Source: Butyricimonas sp. Marseille-P3923 (GTDB lineage Bacteria > Bacteroidota > Bacteroidia > Bacteroidales > Marinifilaceae). From it: 64,000 bases of DNA. A program made the translations under genes and the position numbers. The notes under the pieces are model-generated. The model was not told the DNA's origin and made no database searches. It saw only the letters and a list, made by a program, of their open reading frames with translations. The DNA is taken from the NCBI RefSeq assembly GCF_900184685.1, contig NZ_FXXL01000007.1, positions 744,001 through 808,000 of the forward strand, read 5' to 3'. This document shows positions 1 to 9,112 of the stretch, one piece after another. Position 1 is the first letter of the stretch. Each line of letters opens with the position of its first letter.

Positions 1-31
1 CTGCCGTTTTTTTTGCATCCTATCGTTTTTT

Positions 32-45
32 TGCGAATATTCGCA
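32..45. repeat. Perfect 14-bp palindrome upstream of lipoprotein gene
   Basis: TGCGAATATTCGCA reads the same on both strands and lies about 60 bases before the lipoprotein start. It could be an operator or the hairpin of an upstream terminator; the gene to the left is outside the window, so this cannot be decided. Confidence 0.3.
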
Positions 46-104
46 GTGTAATTTCAAAAATCAAATGCAATTACGAATATTTTAAACTATAAAAAACAGC
101 TAAA

Positions 105-836
105 ATGAAAACATTTTTAAATTTGAAACAATGCTTAATTTTATTCGCAGCGGTGTTCTCCTTGACATCCTGCTTGAAGAGTGACGATCCGGATTTTCAG
201 ATTGCAGCTACCGGATATATTAATCAAACGGTAACAGAAGAAGGTGAGGGAGAAGATGCTACAACAACCAATAGATTTAGTCCGGTTATTATCGTGTATG
301 GAAATGGTTATATCAAATCATGTACCGCATCAGGTTCAAGTAGTGGAATTATGATTCCAACGAAACTTGATGATTACGGGGCAAATTGGCAAATAACCAG
401 CTCCAGTTCGCAGTCTTCTTCAGAACTACCTAAAGAAACATATTCAATTTCTGCGACTAATACTGATGGTGATCCTGCAACTTTCTCTTTATCTTTTAGT
501 TCGATCACTAAATCCATGAAGGGGAAATTAAAAGGAGATATTGTTTATGATAGCCAAACAAAAAAACTCACATTTAACTTTGATAAAGTTGAGAATGCAA
601 CAGAATATTTATTAATTGCTAGAACATCCGGAAGTGCATCTCTTTACCAAAGTGCCGTTATTGAAAGTTATACGGCAGAGGGTGAGAAATCTTTGGAAGA
701 AGCAACTTTTGCAAAAAAATTGGCAGCGGGAAATACTTATACATTAACAATTGTTGCTATTACCGGAACATCAAGTAATGGTAATTTTGGGGTTGTTCAG
801 GAAGGCAAATCAACTTCTTATTCAAAAGCAGAATAA
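105..836 (+). CDS. Putative surface lipoprotein, unknown function
   Basis: The 243-residue product starts with a lipoprotein signal: a Lys near the start, a hydrophobic stretch and a lipobox ending in LTSC at about residue 23, so it should be lipidated. After the Cys comes the acidic KSDDPD segment, which in Bacteroidota often accompanies export to the outer surface. The rest is rich in Ser and Thr and looks like a beta-sandwich; I recognise no enzyme motif. It is a single gene facing a convergent Xaa-Pro peptidase, with a bidirectional terminator between them. The product is probably a small cell-surface protein; no function can be assigned. Confidence 0.8.
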   Translation: MKTFLNLKQCLILFAAVFSLTSCLKSDDPDFQIAATGYINQTVTEEGEGEDATTTNRFSPVIIVYGNGYIKSCTASGSSSGIMIPTKLDDYGANWQITSSSSQSSSELPKETYSISATNTDGDPATFSLSFSSITKSMKGKLKGDIVYDSQTKKLTFNFDKVENATEYLLIARTSGSASLYQSAVIESYTAEGEKSLEEATFAKKLAAGNTYTLTIVAITGTSSNGNFGVVQEGKSTSYSKAE

Positions 837-852
837 AATAACTTGTCAATAA

Positions 853-890
853 TAAAAAAAAACGCCTTATATTCAAGGCGTTTTTTTTGG
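853..890. terminator. Bidirectional intrinsic terminator
   Basis: AACGCCTT (861-868) pairs with AAGGCGTT (875-882), with an A-run before and a T-run after, so the structure works in both directions. It separates the lipoprotein gene from the convergent Xaa-Pro aminopeptidase gene, whose stop codon begins at 894. Confidence 0.9.
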
Positions 891-893
891 AGG

Positions 894-2672
894 TTATATT
901 TTCTGAGTTTTGCTTCTTAACCATTTCTTTTCTTCATCTATCAAATAAGGCGAAACCTCTTTATAAACCCGCTCATTATATTCATTTAGCCATTCGATTT
1001 CCTCTTTAGTTAACAATTCAACTAAAAGGGCGGATGTATCAAAATAGCAGAGTGTGATGGTTTCAAACTGATAAAATTCGCCAAATTCGTTCTCCGCTTT
1101 AGGTTGACAAACAATCAAATTCTCGTGGCGGATACCATGTAAACCTTCTCGATATAAACCCGGTTCATTGGAAGTAACCATTCCGGGAAGTATTTCTTGA
1201 TTTTTAAGATCAGGGCGTATGGATTGCGGTCCCTCGTGAACATTTAGGAAATACCCGACACCGTGTCCGGTTCCATGCCCGAAATTCCTTAAATTCATAT
1301 ATAAAGGCAACCTTGCAACTATGTCAATATTACATCCTTTTGAGCCTTTAGGGAAATATAGCCGACTAAGGTCAATCATTCCTTTCAAAACCAAGGTGTA
1401 ATCTTCTTTCTCCAAACGAGTTAATTCACCTAACGGCATCGTTCTTGTAACATCCGTTGTACCGTGTATATATTGTGCCCCCGAATCCACCAGATATAAA
1501 CCTTTCGGCTGTAATTCGGACTGTTGTTCCGGTGTAGCGGAATAATGCGGTAGAGCGGCGTTTTTTCCATACGCTGAAATACATCCGAAACTATCCGACA
1601 TATAGCCCTCGTTCTCTGCCCTGAATTTACCTAATTGCTCCGCGGCTTCAAGTTCCGTAATCGTTCTCTTCGTCAAATTCTTTTCCAACCAGTAGAAGAA
1701 TTTTGTCAATGCCACACCGTCTTTTTTACAAGCCAACCGGAAGCCTTCCAGTTCTGTTTCGTTTTTCACTGATTTCATTAACGGTACAGGTGATTCCACT
1801 TCCTTCGTTTCGAACCGTTTTGCTAAATGATAGTACACGGCATAATTACAAGTATTCGTGTCTACCAAATACTTCTTCTCTTTGTCCTGTTCATCCAGAA
1901 ATAAGAATAAATGGTGATAATCATGCAATTCAATACCATCTGCCTGTAACTGTTGTTGAACTTCCGGGGTTACTTTATCCAATTTAATAAATAAATGGGC
2001 TTTTTCCTTCTCCACTATGGCATAGGCTATCGCCAGAGGATTGTAAGATATATCATTACAACGAATATTGTACATCCAAGCGATTTCGTCCAAACAGCTA
2101 AACAACATGACATCACTGCCTTGAGCCGAAATAAATTGTCGTACACGTGCAACGCGTTCACTTGCCGATTCTCCGACATATTTCAAATCCAATCGCATTA
2201 ATTCTCCCATAGGGAAAGCAGGACGGTCTAACCACATTTCTCCAAGTAAATCAATCTGTTCTTGTACAGTGATATTCTTGGGGGACAACACGTTCTTTAG
2301 ATTGCGCACATCGCTAACAGACATACAAAATCCATCTATACCTACTTTAGAGTCAGCTTCCAACACTTCGGACAACCATTGCGGGTAATCCACGGCACCC
2401 GGTATCCGAAGTTTATGCAATGCGATACCAGAACCCGCTAATTCCTGTTCTGCTTGAATAAAATATCTGGTATCTGTCCACAATCCGGCATCGTCGTTTG
2501 TTACCACTACGGTTCCGAACGAGCCGGTAAAACCGGATATCCATTTTCTTTGTTGCCAAGGAGCGGGAAGATATTCACTATTGTGAGGATCTGTACCGGA
2601 TATAATATAAGCGGAAATATTCTCACGTCGCATAATCCTTCTTAATTCTGTAAGTTTCTCTTGTATCGTCAT
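894..2672 (-). CDS. Xaa-Pro aminopeptidase, M24 family
   Basis: This 592-residue enzyme removes N-terminal residues preceding proline using a two-metal centre. It has the two creatinase-like N-terminal domains and then the pita-bread catalytic domain. Metal ligands are visible in DSGAQYIHGTTDVTRT, GHGTGHGVG, the NEPG segment and the RHENL segment. The reading frame is open further upstream to 2870, but I chose the ATG at 2672: it gives the usual family length (about 590), begins with the family-like MTIQEKL, and sits 20 bases after a good promoter. It is transcribed alone, divergently from the XRE regulator at 3322, and two copies of the regulator's likely operator lie upstream. It fits a peptide-using lifestyle. 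Confidence 0.93.
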   Translation of the reverse strand: MTIQEKLTELRRIMRRENISAYIISGTDPHNSEYLPAPWQQRKWISGFTGSFGTVVVTNDDAGLWTDTRYFIQAEQELAGSGIALHKLRIPGAVDYPQWLSEVLEADSKVGIDGFCMSVSDVRNLKNVLSPKNITVQEQIDLLGEMWLDRPAFPMGELMRLDLKYVGESASERVARVRQFISAQGSDVMLFSCLDEIAWMYNIRCNDISYNPLAIAYAIVEKEKAHLFIKLDKVTPEVQQQLQADGIELHDYHHLFLFLDEQDKEKKYLVDTNTCNYAVYYHLAKRFETKEVESPVPLMKSVKNETELEGFRLACKKDGVALTKFFYWLEKNLTKRTITELEAAEQLGKFRAENEGYMSDSFGCISAYGKNAALPHYSATPEQQSELQPKGLYLVDSGAQYIHGTTDVTRTMPLGELTRLEKEDYTLVLKGMIDLSRLYFPKGSKGCNIDIVARLPLYMNLRNFGHGTGHGVGYFLNVHEGPQSIRPDLKNQEILPGMVTSNEPGLYREGLHGIRHENLIVCQPKAENEFGEFYQFETITLCYFDTSALLVELLTKEEIEWLNEYNERVYKEVSPYLIDEEKKWLRSKTQKI

Positions 2673-2692
2673 GACTTGATTTTTTATTTTTT

Positions 2693-2722
2693 CAAATGTA
2701 AAGATTTTAAAGCAGATAACAA
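2693..2722 (-). promoter_or_regulatory. Promoter of the Xaa-Pro aminopeptidase gene
   Basis: On the minus strand TTG (2720-2722) is followed after exactly 19 bases by TACATTTG (2693-2700), which fits the Bacteroidota consensus TTG-N19-21-TAnnTTTG. Transcription should begin near 2687, leaving a very short leader before the ATG at 2672. Confidence 0.7.
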
Positions 2723-2734
2723 AGCACACGAATG

Positions 2735-2783
2735 TTACATTTGTAAATAAAATATTATTGATACTTGTGATTACATTTGTAAT
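2735..2783. promoter_or_regulatory. Two operator palindromes upstream of the peptidase promoter
   Basis: TTACATTTGTAA (2735-2746) and ATTACATTTGTAAT (2770-2783) are ATTACA-NN-TGTAAT inverted repeats, centres 36 bp apart. They lie upstream of the minus-33 box of the peptidase gene, a position better suited to activation than to blocking. The same element occurs three times before the divergent XRE gene, so that protein is the obvious candidate ligand. Confidence 0.65.
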
Positions 2784-3225
2784 GTCATCAAGTTCTAGGA
2801 AAAAACAGAATTTAATCATGTCAGAAAGATAGGAGATATGATCCATAAAGGCGAAATGATGTATTAACATCTATATACAATTGAATTTAATATACTGAAA
2901 ACCAATATGTATATTCATCTATTCTATTGTGATGATTCAAGTGAAAACCTTTATTTTCTCTATCCCGATCCTTAAGTTCTTGTGAATAAATGTAAACAAT
3001 ATAAGTTATACATCTATTTACCAATATGTTATACTGTTTTTACGAAGTTTTACTCGAATATAAAAACAAGACATCTACTGTTGTTAAATAGTTGAATATT
3101 AATGATATATCAATTATTTGAAGTAGCGTTAAATCTGTAATGTTATAAATACAATCGAACTAATTGTTTATTAGAGTAATATAAATATAATCCAGTTATT
3201 ACATTCTTACTCCTCATTCTATGTA
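2784..3225. other. AT-rich intergenic stretch without a recognisable gene
   Basis: Between the operators of the peptidase gene and those of the XRE gene lie about 440 bases of very AT-rich DNA. I found no convincing open frame, hairpin or RNA gene in it. The distance is unusually long for a divergent promoter pair. Confidence 0.6.
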
Positions 3226-3295
3226 ATACATTTGTAAATACGCTCCATTACAAATGTAATTTTGAAAACTCAACAAGAAGCATTACATTTGTAAT
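3226..3295. promoter_or_regulatory. Three operator palindromes upstream of the XRE gene
   Basis: The sites are AATACATTTGTAAA (3226-3239, imperfect), ATTACAAATGTAAT (3247-3260) and ATTACATTTGTAAT (3282-3295, extending to a 16-bp palindrome with flanking C and G). The last two centres are 35 bp apart. The third site contains TACATTTG, which is also the minus-7 box of the promoter, so a bound regulator would block transcription. Confidence 0.75.
3262..3291 (+). promoter_or_regulatory. Promoter of the XRE regulator gene
   Basis: TTG (3262-3264), a 19-base spacer and TACATTTG (3284-3291) match the Bacteroidota consensus exactly. The minus-7 box lies inside an operator palindrome. A strong AGGAGGG ribosome binding site (3311-3317) precedes the ATG at 3322. 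Confidence 0.75.
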
Positions 3296-3321
3296 GTAGA
3301 ATTTTACAAAAGGAGGGAGTT

Positions 3322-3744
3322 ATGCAAGAACGATTAAATCAAATTATAGAGCAAAGAGGATTAACCGCAACTAAATTTGCCGCTCTGATTGGAGTGAATG
3401 CCTCCACGATCTCTCATATTCTAGCCGGAAGAAATAAACCGGGATTTGATATTATCAATAATATTGCAAAAACTTTTCCGGATATAGATTTAGGTTGGTT
3501 GATAACCGGGAATGGCTCCATGTATACTTCCTCCTCTAAAAAAGAGAATAATCATTTTTCCGAGGAACCTACCTTATTTGATTTGGATGAGCCTAAAAAA
3601 CAAACAGACACCCCGATTCAAGAAAAAGAAAAGAAAACAGAAATAGAAATTATCGGTAAAGCGATTGCCAAATCTCCGACAAAGAAAATTAAACGGATTG
3701 TTCTCTTTTTTGAAGACGGGAGTTTTGAAGATTACGAGAAATAA
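3322..3744 (+). CDS. XRE-family helix-turn-helix transcriptional regulator
   Basis: The 140-residue protein has an N-terminal lambda-repressor-like HTH (about residues 6-62; note GVNASTISHILAGRNKPG and DLGWLITGNGSM), a charged linker and a short basic C-terminal segment ending in VLFFEDGSFEDYEK. This architecture is common in Bacteroidota and has no peptidase or ligand domain. Three copies of an ATTACA-NN-TGTAAT palindrome lie just upstream, one over its own minus-7 box, and two more flank the divergent aminopeptidase promoter. I infer an autorepressor that also controls the peptidase. The signal it senses is unknown; the DNA-binding specificity is inferred from the sites, not shown. Confidence 0.88.
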   Translation: MQERLNQIIEQRGLTATKFAALIGVNASTISHILAGRNKPGFDIINNIAKTFPDIDLGWLITGNGSMYTSSSKKENNHFSEEPTLFDLDEPKKQTDTPIQEKEKKTEIEIIGKAIAKSPTKKIKRIVLFFEDGSFEDYEK

Positions 3745-3746
3745 AG

Positions 3747-3797
3747 ACTTCTCTTACATCTAAGCGTTACAGAAATCAACTTAGATGTAAGAGAGTC
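3747..3797. terminator. Long hairpin between convergent genes
   Basis: CTCTTACATCTAAG (3751-3764) pairs perfectly with CTTAGATGTAAGAG (3780-3793), and GACT/AGTC extend the stem. There is no strong T-run, but the position between the converging XRE and pyrD genes fits a shared terminator. Confidence 0.6.
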
Positions 3798-3800
3798 AAG

Positions 3801-4706
3801 TTAAATTAAACCGATAATATCTCTCAAGCATTTGAAACCGTTCTGGTCGAGGTATTCATTAATCCCATCAATCACTTTGATTGTCACAGTCGGGTCAATA
3901 AAATTCGCCGTTCCGATTTGTATTGCGGATGCTCCGGCAAGTAGAAATTCGATGGCATCGGTTGCACTACAAATTCCACCTAAACCTATCACCGGAATTT
4001 TAACAGCTTTGGCAACTTGCCATACCATCCGGAGTGCCACGGGTTTCACGCATGGTCCGCTTAATCCCCCGGTTATCGTACTCAAAACCGGTTTTCTCGT
4101 TTTGGCATTTATTGCCATCCCCATAAGCGTGTTGATCAAAGAAACGGAATCCGCTCCGGCACTCTCCGCCGCGAGGGCAATTTCTTGAATACTGGTCACG
4201 TTGGGTGACAATTTCACCATCAAGTGTTTTTTATAAACCTTACGAACTTCCTTCACCACTTCGGATGCAGATGCACACGAGGTACCGAAAGCCATTCCGC
4301 CTTCTTTCACGTTCGGGCAAGAGATATTCAATTCTATCCCGGGAATATTTTCCAATTCATTGATTTTCTCTGCCGTTGCCACGTAATCGCTGACAGTAGA
4401 GCCGGAAACGTTAACAAGAATATTACTCTTGATATCTTTGATAGTCGGGTAAATATGTTCTATAAAATAATCGACACCTTTGTTTTGCAATCCCACGGCA
4501 TTTAACATTCCGGAAGGAGTTTCCGCCATACGGGGATAAGGATTTCCTTCACGATGCTTGAGAGTTGTACCCTTCACGATAAATCCTCCCAAACGTTCAA
4601 GATCAATAAAATCTTGAAATTCTGTTCCGTAGCCGAAAGTCCCGGATGCCGTAAGCACGGGATTCTTTAAAGATAAACCGTTGATATTGATGCTTAAATC
4701 TGCCAT
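3801..4706 (-). CDS. pyrD: Dihydroorotate dehydrogenase B, catalytic subunit
   Basis: PyrD type 1B oxidises dihydroorotate to orotate in pyrimidine synthesis, passing electrons through its FMN to PyrK. The 301-residue TIM barrel has the family start [19 protein letters not shown], the active-site loop with cysteine in [11 protein letters not shown], and the FMN phosphate site near [20 protein letters not shown]. Length matches the family. The gene overlaps pyrK by 13 bases (translational coupling), as expected for the heterotetrameric NAD-linked enzyme. It is the last gene of a probable uvrA-pyrK-pyrD transcript. Confidence 0.95.
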   Translation of the reverse strand: MADLSININGLSLKNPVLTASGTFGYGTEFQDFIDLERLGGFIVKGTTLKHREGNPYPRMAETPSGMLNAVGLQNKGVDYFIEHIYPTIKDIKSNILVNVSGSTVSDYVATAEKINELENIPGIELNISCPNVKEGGMAFGTSCASASEVVKEVRKVYKKHLMVKLSPNVTSIQEIALAAESAGADSVSLINTLMGMAINAKTRKPVLSTITGGLSGPCVKPVALRMVWQVAKAVKIPVIGLGGICSATDAIEFLLAGASAIQIGTANFIDPTVTIKVIDGINEYLDQNGFKCLRDIIGLI

Positions 4707-5455
4707 TTCAAGTCTTTTATATTAAAAATAGGACCTTCCGTACACACGCATTTGTTGCCTTCTTTCGTGTCTGTCACACAACATAAACAAGCCCCGATGC
4801 CACATGCCATCGTGTTTTCCAAAGACACCTCACACTCTATATTTTTGGAATTAGCATAAGCGGCAACTGCTTTCATCATCACTTCGGGACCACAACAAAA
4901 GATACTGTCAAATGTTTCATTCAATATTGAATGTTGTGTCACGTATCCTTTTTCCCCGAAAGAACCATCCTCGGTCGTGTAATAAACCGTGGCGTATTTT
5001 TCAAATTCCTCCTTACGAAGAATATCTTTACTAGTGCGAGTCCCGATTAAAACTACCGGAGATAATCCCCGGGCTTTCATTTCCCGAGAAAGATGTAACA
5101 TAGGAGCTACTCCACAACCGCCACCAATTAATAATGGTCTACCAGAAGAAGGTATAGTGAAGCTATTACCCAAAGGCAGTATAACATTCAACTTCTCTCC
5201 GGGTTGCAATTCTCCCATGGTTGAAGTGCCGCATCCCACGATCTTGATGAAAAGATAAAGTAATCCCTGCTCTTTATCTACATCATGTACGGATATCGGT
5301 CTTCTTAAAAAGGTTGACGGAGAATGGTCTACCCGGACATTGACAAATTGTCCCGGTTTTATCTCCGGGAGTTCCGGTGAATGTAATACCAATAAGATGG
5401 TATCATCGTTCAACCTTTGGTTTTCTTTGACCGTGAAATCTATAATCTTTTTCAT
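4694..5455 (-). CDS. pyrK: Dihydroorotate dehydrogenase B, electron transfer subunit
   Basis: PyrK carries FAD and a [2Fe-2S] cluster and links PyrD to NAD. The 253-residue protein shows the ferredoxin-reductase FAD-binding motif RRPISV, the NAD-binding segment [13 protein letters not shown], and C-terminal cluster cysteines in [10 protein letters not shown] and KCVCTEGP. It overlaps pyrD by 13 bases and follows uvrA by 43 bases with no terminator, so the three are probably cotranscribed. Confidence 0.94.
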   Translation of the reverse strand: MKKIIDFTVKENQRLNDDTILLVLHSPELPEIKPGQFVNVRVDHSPSTFLRRPISVHDVDKEQGLLYLFIKIVGCGTSTMGELQPGEKLNVILPLGNSFTIPSSGRPLLIGGGCGVAPMLHLSREMKARGLSPVVLIGTRTSKDILRKEEFEKYATVYYTTEDGSFGEKGYVTQHSILNETFDSIFCCGPEVMMKAVAAYANSKNIECEVSLENTMACGIGACLCCVTDTKEGNKCVCTEGPIFNIKDLKWQI

Positions 5456-5498
5456 TTACTCAATATTTCCCAGTAATTTTCATTTATAATCATTTCTC

Positions 5499-8249
5499 TT
5501 ATAATTTCTCTGCTAAATATTTACCCGTGTACGAATTTTGGCATTTCACCAATTCTTCGGGAGTCCCCTCGAACACGAGGTATCCGCCTTCACTTCCTCC
5601 CTCGGGACCAAGGTCAATAATGTTGTCAGCGCATTTGATCACGTCCATGTTATGCTCGATAATCAGTACCGTGTGCCCCCTGTCTATCAAGGCATTCAAC
5701 GAGTCCATCAGTTTGTGGATATCATGAAAGTGTAGACCTGTCGTGGGTTCGTCAAACACGAAAAGGGTAGGATCAGCATTCTCTTGGCTCAAATGATAAG
5801 CTAATTTTACCCGCTGACTTTCTCCACCACTTAATGTACTGGAAGCTTGTCCTAACTTGATATACCCAAGCCCGACATCGACTAATTTTTGCAGTTTCGC
5901 CACGATACTCCGTTCGCTATGGCTTGTCCCGGAAGAGAAAAACTCGACAGCTTGGTTTACCGTCATTTCCAATATATCGTAGATGTTCTTGTCTTTGTAC
6001 TTGATTTCCAACACTTCATCCTTGAAACGCTTCCCTTTGCAATGCTCGCATTCAAGGTAAACGTCCGCCATGAATTGCATTTCAACTTTAATAATACCTT
6101 CTCCTTGACACTCTTCACATCGTCCTCCCGGTACGTTAAAAGAAAAGTGTGCCGGTTTGAAACCGTTTAATTTTGAAAGTTTCTCGTCCGCGTATATTTT
6201 CCGGATATCATCCCATGCTTTCAAGTAAGTCACCGGATTGGAACGAGAGGATTTACCAATCGGATTTTGATCTATAAATTCAACCCCGCGTATCATATCA
6301 ATATCACCGGATAATTTATTAAAACTCCCGGTACGATCGGAATAATCACCGTAGTATTTTTTCAGGGCGGGAACGAGGATCGTTTTAATCAATGTACTTT
6401 TCCCGGAACCACTTACTCCGGTTACCGCGGTCATCACGCCCAAAGGAATCGTGACATCAATATTCTTCAAGTTGTTTTCTGTTGCCCCAGTAAGTACAAT
6501 TTTGCGCTCCGATTTCTTTCTGACGGCAGGCACAGGAATCGTTTTTTCCCCGTAAATATAGTCTGACGTTAATGTATTCGCTTTTTTTAGTTCCTTCAAC
6601 GAACCTTGGAAAATAATTTCACCGCCTAAACGTCCGGCCAATGGTCCTACGTCAATAATTTCATCGGCAGATTTTATAATATCTTCATCATGCTCCACGA
6701 CAACGACCGTGTTTCCCAAGTCCCGAAGACGATGCAACACGTTGATCAAGCGATCCGTGTCGCGAGAGTGAAGTCCGATACTCGGTTCGTCCAAAATATA
6801 CAAAGAACCGACCAAGGCCGACCCTAGAGAGGTTGCCAAGTTAATCCGTTGTGACTCACCACCGGACAGAGAAGAAGATAACCTATTAAGAGTCAAGTAT
6901 CCCAATCCGACATCCAGTAAGAAATTAATCCGGTTATGAATATCCGGAAGCACACGAGCGGCAATAACTTGATCGTGTTCGGAAAGTACCAACGTGTCAA
7001 AGAATGTTTTCAATTCCGTGATAGGCATATCTACAAGTTCCGTTATAGCCCTACCGTTTATTTTCACGTAAGTGGCTTCTTTTTTTAATCGGGTTCCATG
7101 ACATACCGGGCATTTTGTTTTACCGGTATAACGTGCAATCATCACGCGGTTCTGTATTTTGAACTTTTTGGATTCAAGATACTCGAAGAACGCGTATATA
7201 CCACTCTCGTTATTCCAAAGGGTATCTTTTTCTTTTTCCGTCAATTCATAATAGGGGGTATGCACGGGAAAATTTACCTTGTGCGCATTTTTGATGAAAT
7301 AGTGTTTCCACTCGCTCATTTTTTCTCCCCGCCAACACATGACGGCATCATCATAAACACTTAAAGATTTATTAGGTACCACAAGATCTTCGTCAATTCC
7401 CAGAATCTTCCCGTATCCCTCGCATCTGGGACAAGCCCCGATAGGAGAATTGAAACTGAACGTGTTTATTGTCGGGATTTGGAACGTGATTCCGTCGGCT
7501 TCAAACTTATTCGAAAAAGACTTTATCTTTCCGTCTATTTCCACGTAACAAGTTCCGTTACCCTCGTATAAAGCGGTTTCTATCGAGTCTTTGATTCTTG
7601 AAACGGTATCTTTCTCGTGGTTTATCCGAAGTCTGTCTATTACTAGAAAAATCTCTTTGTCAGGAGTAAGTGATTCATTTTTATCAATCAAATCGGAAAT
7701 ACGGATAAATTCGTCCCCGTATTTAATTCTCGAAAATCCTTGACTGACCAAGAGAGGAAGTCCATCGTCCGTCATGTCTTTGGATTTTGCCATAATGATA
7801 ACGGTTTGTTCCATTTCTTGCTCCAGTATATACTGGCTTATATCATCCACGCTATGACGTTTTACTTCTTCACCGGAAACAGGTGAAAAGGTTTTCCCCA
7901 TTCTGGCATACAGAAGTTTAATATAGTCATAAAGTTCCGTGGATGTTCCCACCGTTGAACGCGGGTTCGATGTGTTTACTTTCTGCTCGATGGCAACGGC
8001 AGGGGGGATACCTTTAATGTAATCGCATTCCGGTTTATTCAATCTTCCAAGAAATTGGCGCGCATACGAAGAAAGACTTTCCACGTAACGCCGCTGTCCT
8101 TCGGCATATAACGTATCAAAAGCCAATGATGATTTACCGCTACCGGAAACCCCGGTAATAACCACCAACTGGTTTAATTTAATGTCAAGATCTATATTTT
8201 TCAGGTTATGCACCCGTATTCCTTTCAACTCTATTCTCTGCTTACTCAT
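5499..8249 (-). CDS. uvrA: Excinuclease ABC subunit A, class lacking the first zinc-site CxxC
   Basis: UvrA is the damage-sensing ATPase of nucleotide excision repair. This 916-residue protein has both ABC modules: Walker A GVSGSGKSS near residue 35 with signature LSGGESQRINLA, and GVSGSGKSTL in the second half with LSGGESQRVKLA. The C-terminal zinc module is complete (CEEC and CEHC). The N-terminal zinc site is not canonical: where E. coli UvrA has CPIC, this protein reads FEADGITFQIP, and only the later GACPRCEGYG cysteines remain. Another CPVC pair (KCPVCHGT) lies in the insertion domain. This resembles the second UvrA type found in many Bacteroidota, so another uvrA may exist elsewhere. 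A minus-7 box lies at 8272-8279. Confidence 0.92.
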   Translation of the reverse strand: MSKQRIELKGIRVHNLKNIDLDIKLNQLVVITGVSGSGKSSLAFDTLYAEGQRRYVESLSSYARQFLGRLNKPECDYIKGIPPAVAIEQKVNTSNPRSTVGTSTELYDYIKLLYARMGKTFSPVSGEEVKRHSVDDISQYILEQEMEQTVIIMAKSKDMTDDGLPLLVSQGFSRIKYGDEFIRISDLIDKNESLTPDKEIFLVIDRLRINHEKDTVSRIKDSIETALYEGNGTCYVEIDGKIKSFSNKFEADGITFQIPTINTFSFNSPIGACPRCEGYGKILGIDEDLVVPNKSLSVYDDAVMCWRGEKMSEWKHYFIKNAHKVNFPVHTPYYELTEKEKDTLWNNESGIYAFFEYLESKKFKIQNRVMIARYTGKTKCPVCHGTRLKKEATYVKINGRAITELVDMPITELKTFFDTLVLSEHDQVIAARVLPDIHNRINFLLDVGLGYLTLNRLSSSLSGGESQRINLATSLGSALVGSLYILDEPSIGLHSRDTDRLINVLHRLRDLGNTVVVVEHDEDIIKSADEIIDVGPLAGRLGGEIIFQGSLKELKKANTLTSDYIYGEKTIPVPAVRKKSERKIVLTGATENNLKNIDVTIPLGVMTAVTGVSGSGKSTLIKTILVPALKKYYGDYSDRTGSFNKLSGDIDMIRGVEFIDQNPIGKSSRSNPVTYLKAWDDIRKIYADEKLSKLNGFKPAHFSFNVPGGRCEECQGEGIIKVEMQFMADVYLECEHCKGKRFKDEVLEIKYKDKNIYDILEMTVNQAVEFFSSGTSHSERSIVAKLQKLVDVGLGYIKLGQASSTLSGGESQRVKLAYHLSQENADPTLFVFDEPTTGLHFHDIHKLMDSLNALIDRGHTVLIIEHNMDVIKCADNIIDLGPEGGSEGGYLVFEGTPEELVKCQNSYTGKYLAEKL

Positions 8250-8271
8250 ATCAGTCCTTCCAAAATATCTA

Positions 8272-8279
8272 CAAAGATA
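8272..8279 (-). promoter_or_regulatory. Minus-7 box for uvrA
   Basis: TATCTTTG on the minus strand fits TAnnTTTG, 23 bases before the uvrA ATG. No clear TTG is found at the normal spacing, because the upstream bases belong to the rplI terminator hairpin. Confidence 0.45.
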
Positions 8280-8291
8280 CGACTTTTCTCA

Positions 8292-8322
8292 CAAAAAAAG
8301 CACCCTTTGAGGGGTGCTTTTA
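8292..8322 (-). terminator. Intrinsic terminator of rpsF-rpsR-rplI
   Basis: AAAAGCACCC (8296-8305) pairs with GGGTGCTTTT (8312-8321) and a T-run follows on the minus strand. It ends the ribosomal protein operon just before the uvrA promoter. Confidence 0.88.
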
Positions 8323-8377
8323 GCGTTTGGAATATGTTTGGAAATGCGTTTAAGTCTTGTTAATGACTTGTTTTAAT

Positions 8378-8818
8378 TTATTCGGAAACTACTTCGAACT
8401 CTACATCAACTTTTACTTCTCTATGAAGTTTGATAAGGGCGGTATAAGTTCCTATTTCTTTTACGTCTTTCAGTACGATTTTCTTACGGTCGATATCGAA
8501 TCCTTTCTCTTTCAGACTTTCAGAAATCATGATACTGTTTACAGAACCGAAAATCTTACCGGTAGAGCTGGTTTTAGCACCGATGGTAAGTTTTACTTCT
8601 GCTAATTGTGCTGCTAATTCTTCTGCTTCAGCTTTTAATTTAGCTTCTTTGTGAGCTCTTTGTCTCAAGTTTTCCGCTACAACTTTTCTTGCTGAAGGGG
8701 TTGCTAAAATAGCATAACCTTGAGGGATAAGATAGTTACGACCGTAACCTTGCTTAACATCAACGATGTCATCCTTATGTCCCAAGTTTGCTATATCTGT
8801 CAATAAAATTATCTCCAT
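8378..8818 (-). CDS. rplI: 50S ribosomal protein L9
   Basis: L9 binds 23S rRNA and projects from the base of the L1 stalk. The 146-residue sequence has the typical N-terminal motif MEIILLTDIANLGHKDDIV with GYGRNYLIPQGYA, a charged connecting helix and the C-terminal domain. It is the last gene of rpsF-rpsR-rplI, 21 bases after rpsR, and is followed by a strong terminator. Confidence 0.97.
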   Translation of the reverse strand: MEIILLTDIANLGHKDDIVDVKQGYGRNYLIPQGYAILATPSARKVVAENLRQRAHKEAKLKAEAEELAAQLAEVKLTIGAKTSSTGKIFGSVNSIMISESLKEKGFDIDRKKIVLKDVKEIGTYTALIKLHREVKVDVEFEVVSE

Positions 8819-8839
8819 TTGTGTCCTCCTTCCTTAAAA

Positions 8840-9109
8840 TTATTTCATCAAGTCGGTTAAGTAGGGCAACAAAGCAAGATGTCTTGCTCTCTTCACTGCG
8901 GTTGCTACTTTCTTTTGGTACTTTACAGAAGTTCCGGTAATTCTTCTGGGAAGAATCTTGCCTTGTTCGTTCAAGAATTTCTTTAAAAATTCCGGATCCT
9001 TGTAGTCGATAAATTTGATTTTTGCTTTTTTGAATCGACAGTACTTTTTCTTTTTGATTTCAACCGTTGGGGGGGTTAAATATCTAATTTCACTTTCGTT
9101 CTGTGCCAT
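8840..9109 (-). CDS. rpsR: 30S ribosomal protein S18
   Basis: S18 pairs with S6 on the platform of the 30S subunit. The 89-residue protein contains the family core [20 protein letters not shown], the [10 protein letters not shown] segment and a C-terminal basic helix [10 protein letters not shown]. It starts three bases after the rpsF stop, as expected for coupled synthesis of the S6:S18 pair. Confidence 0.97.
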   Translation of the reverse strand: MAQNESEIRYLTPPTVEIKKKKYCRFKKAKIKFIDYKDPEFLKKFLNEQGKILPRRITGTSVKYQKKVATAVKRARHLALLPYLTDLMK

Positions 9110-9112
9110 GGC

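Noticed and set aside
2672-2870. 66-residue N-terminal extension of the Xaa-Pro aminopeptidase
   Set aside because: The extension covers the promoter and two operators and is not family-like; the ATG at 2672 gives the normal length.
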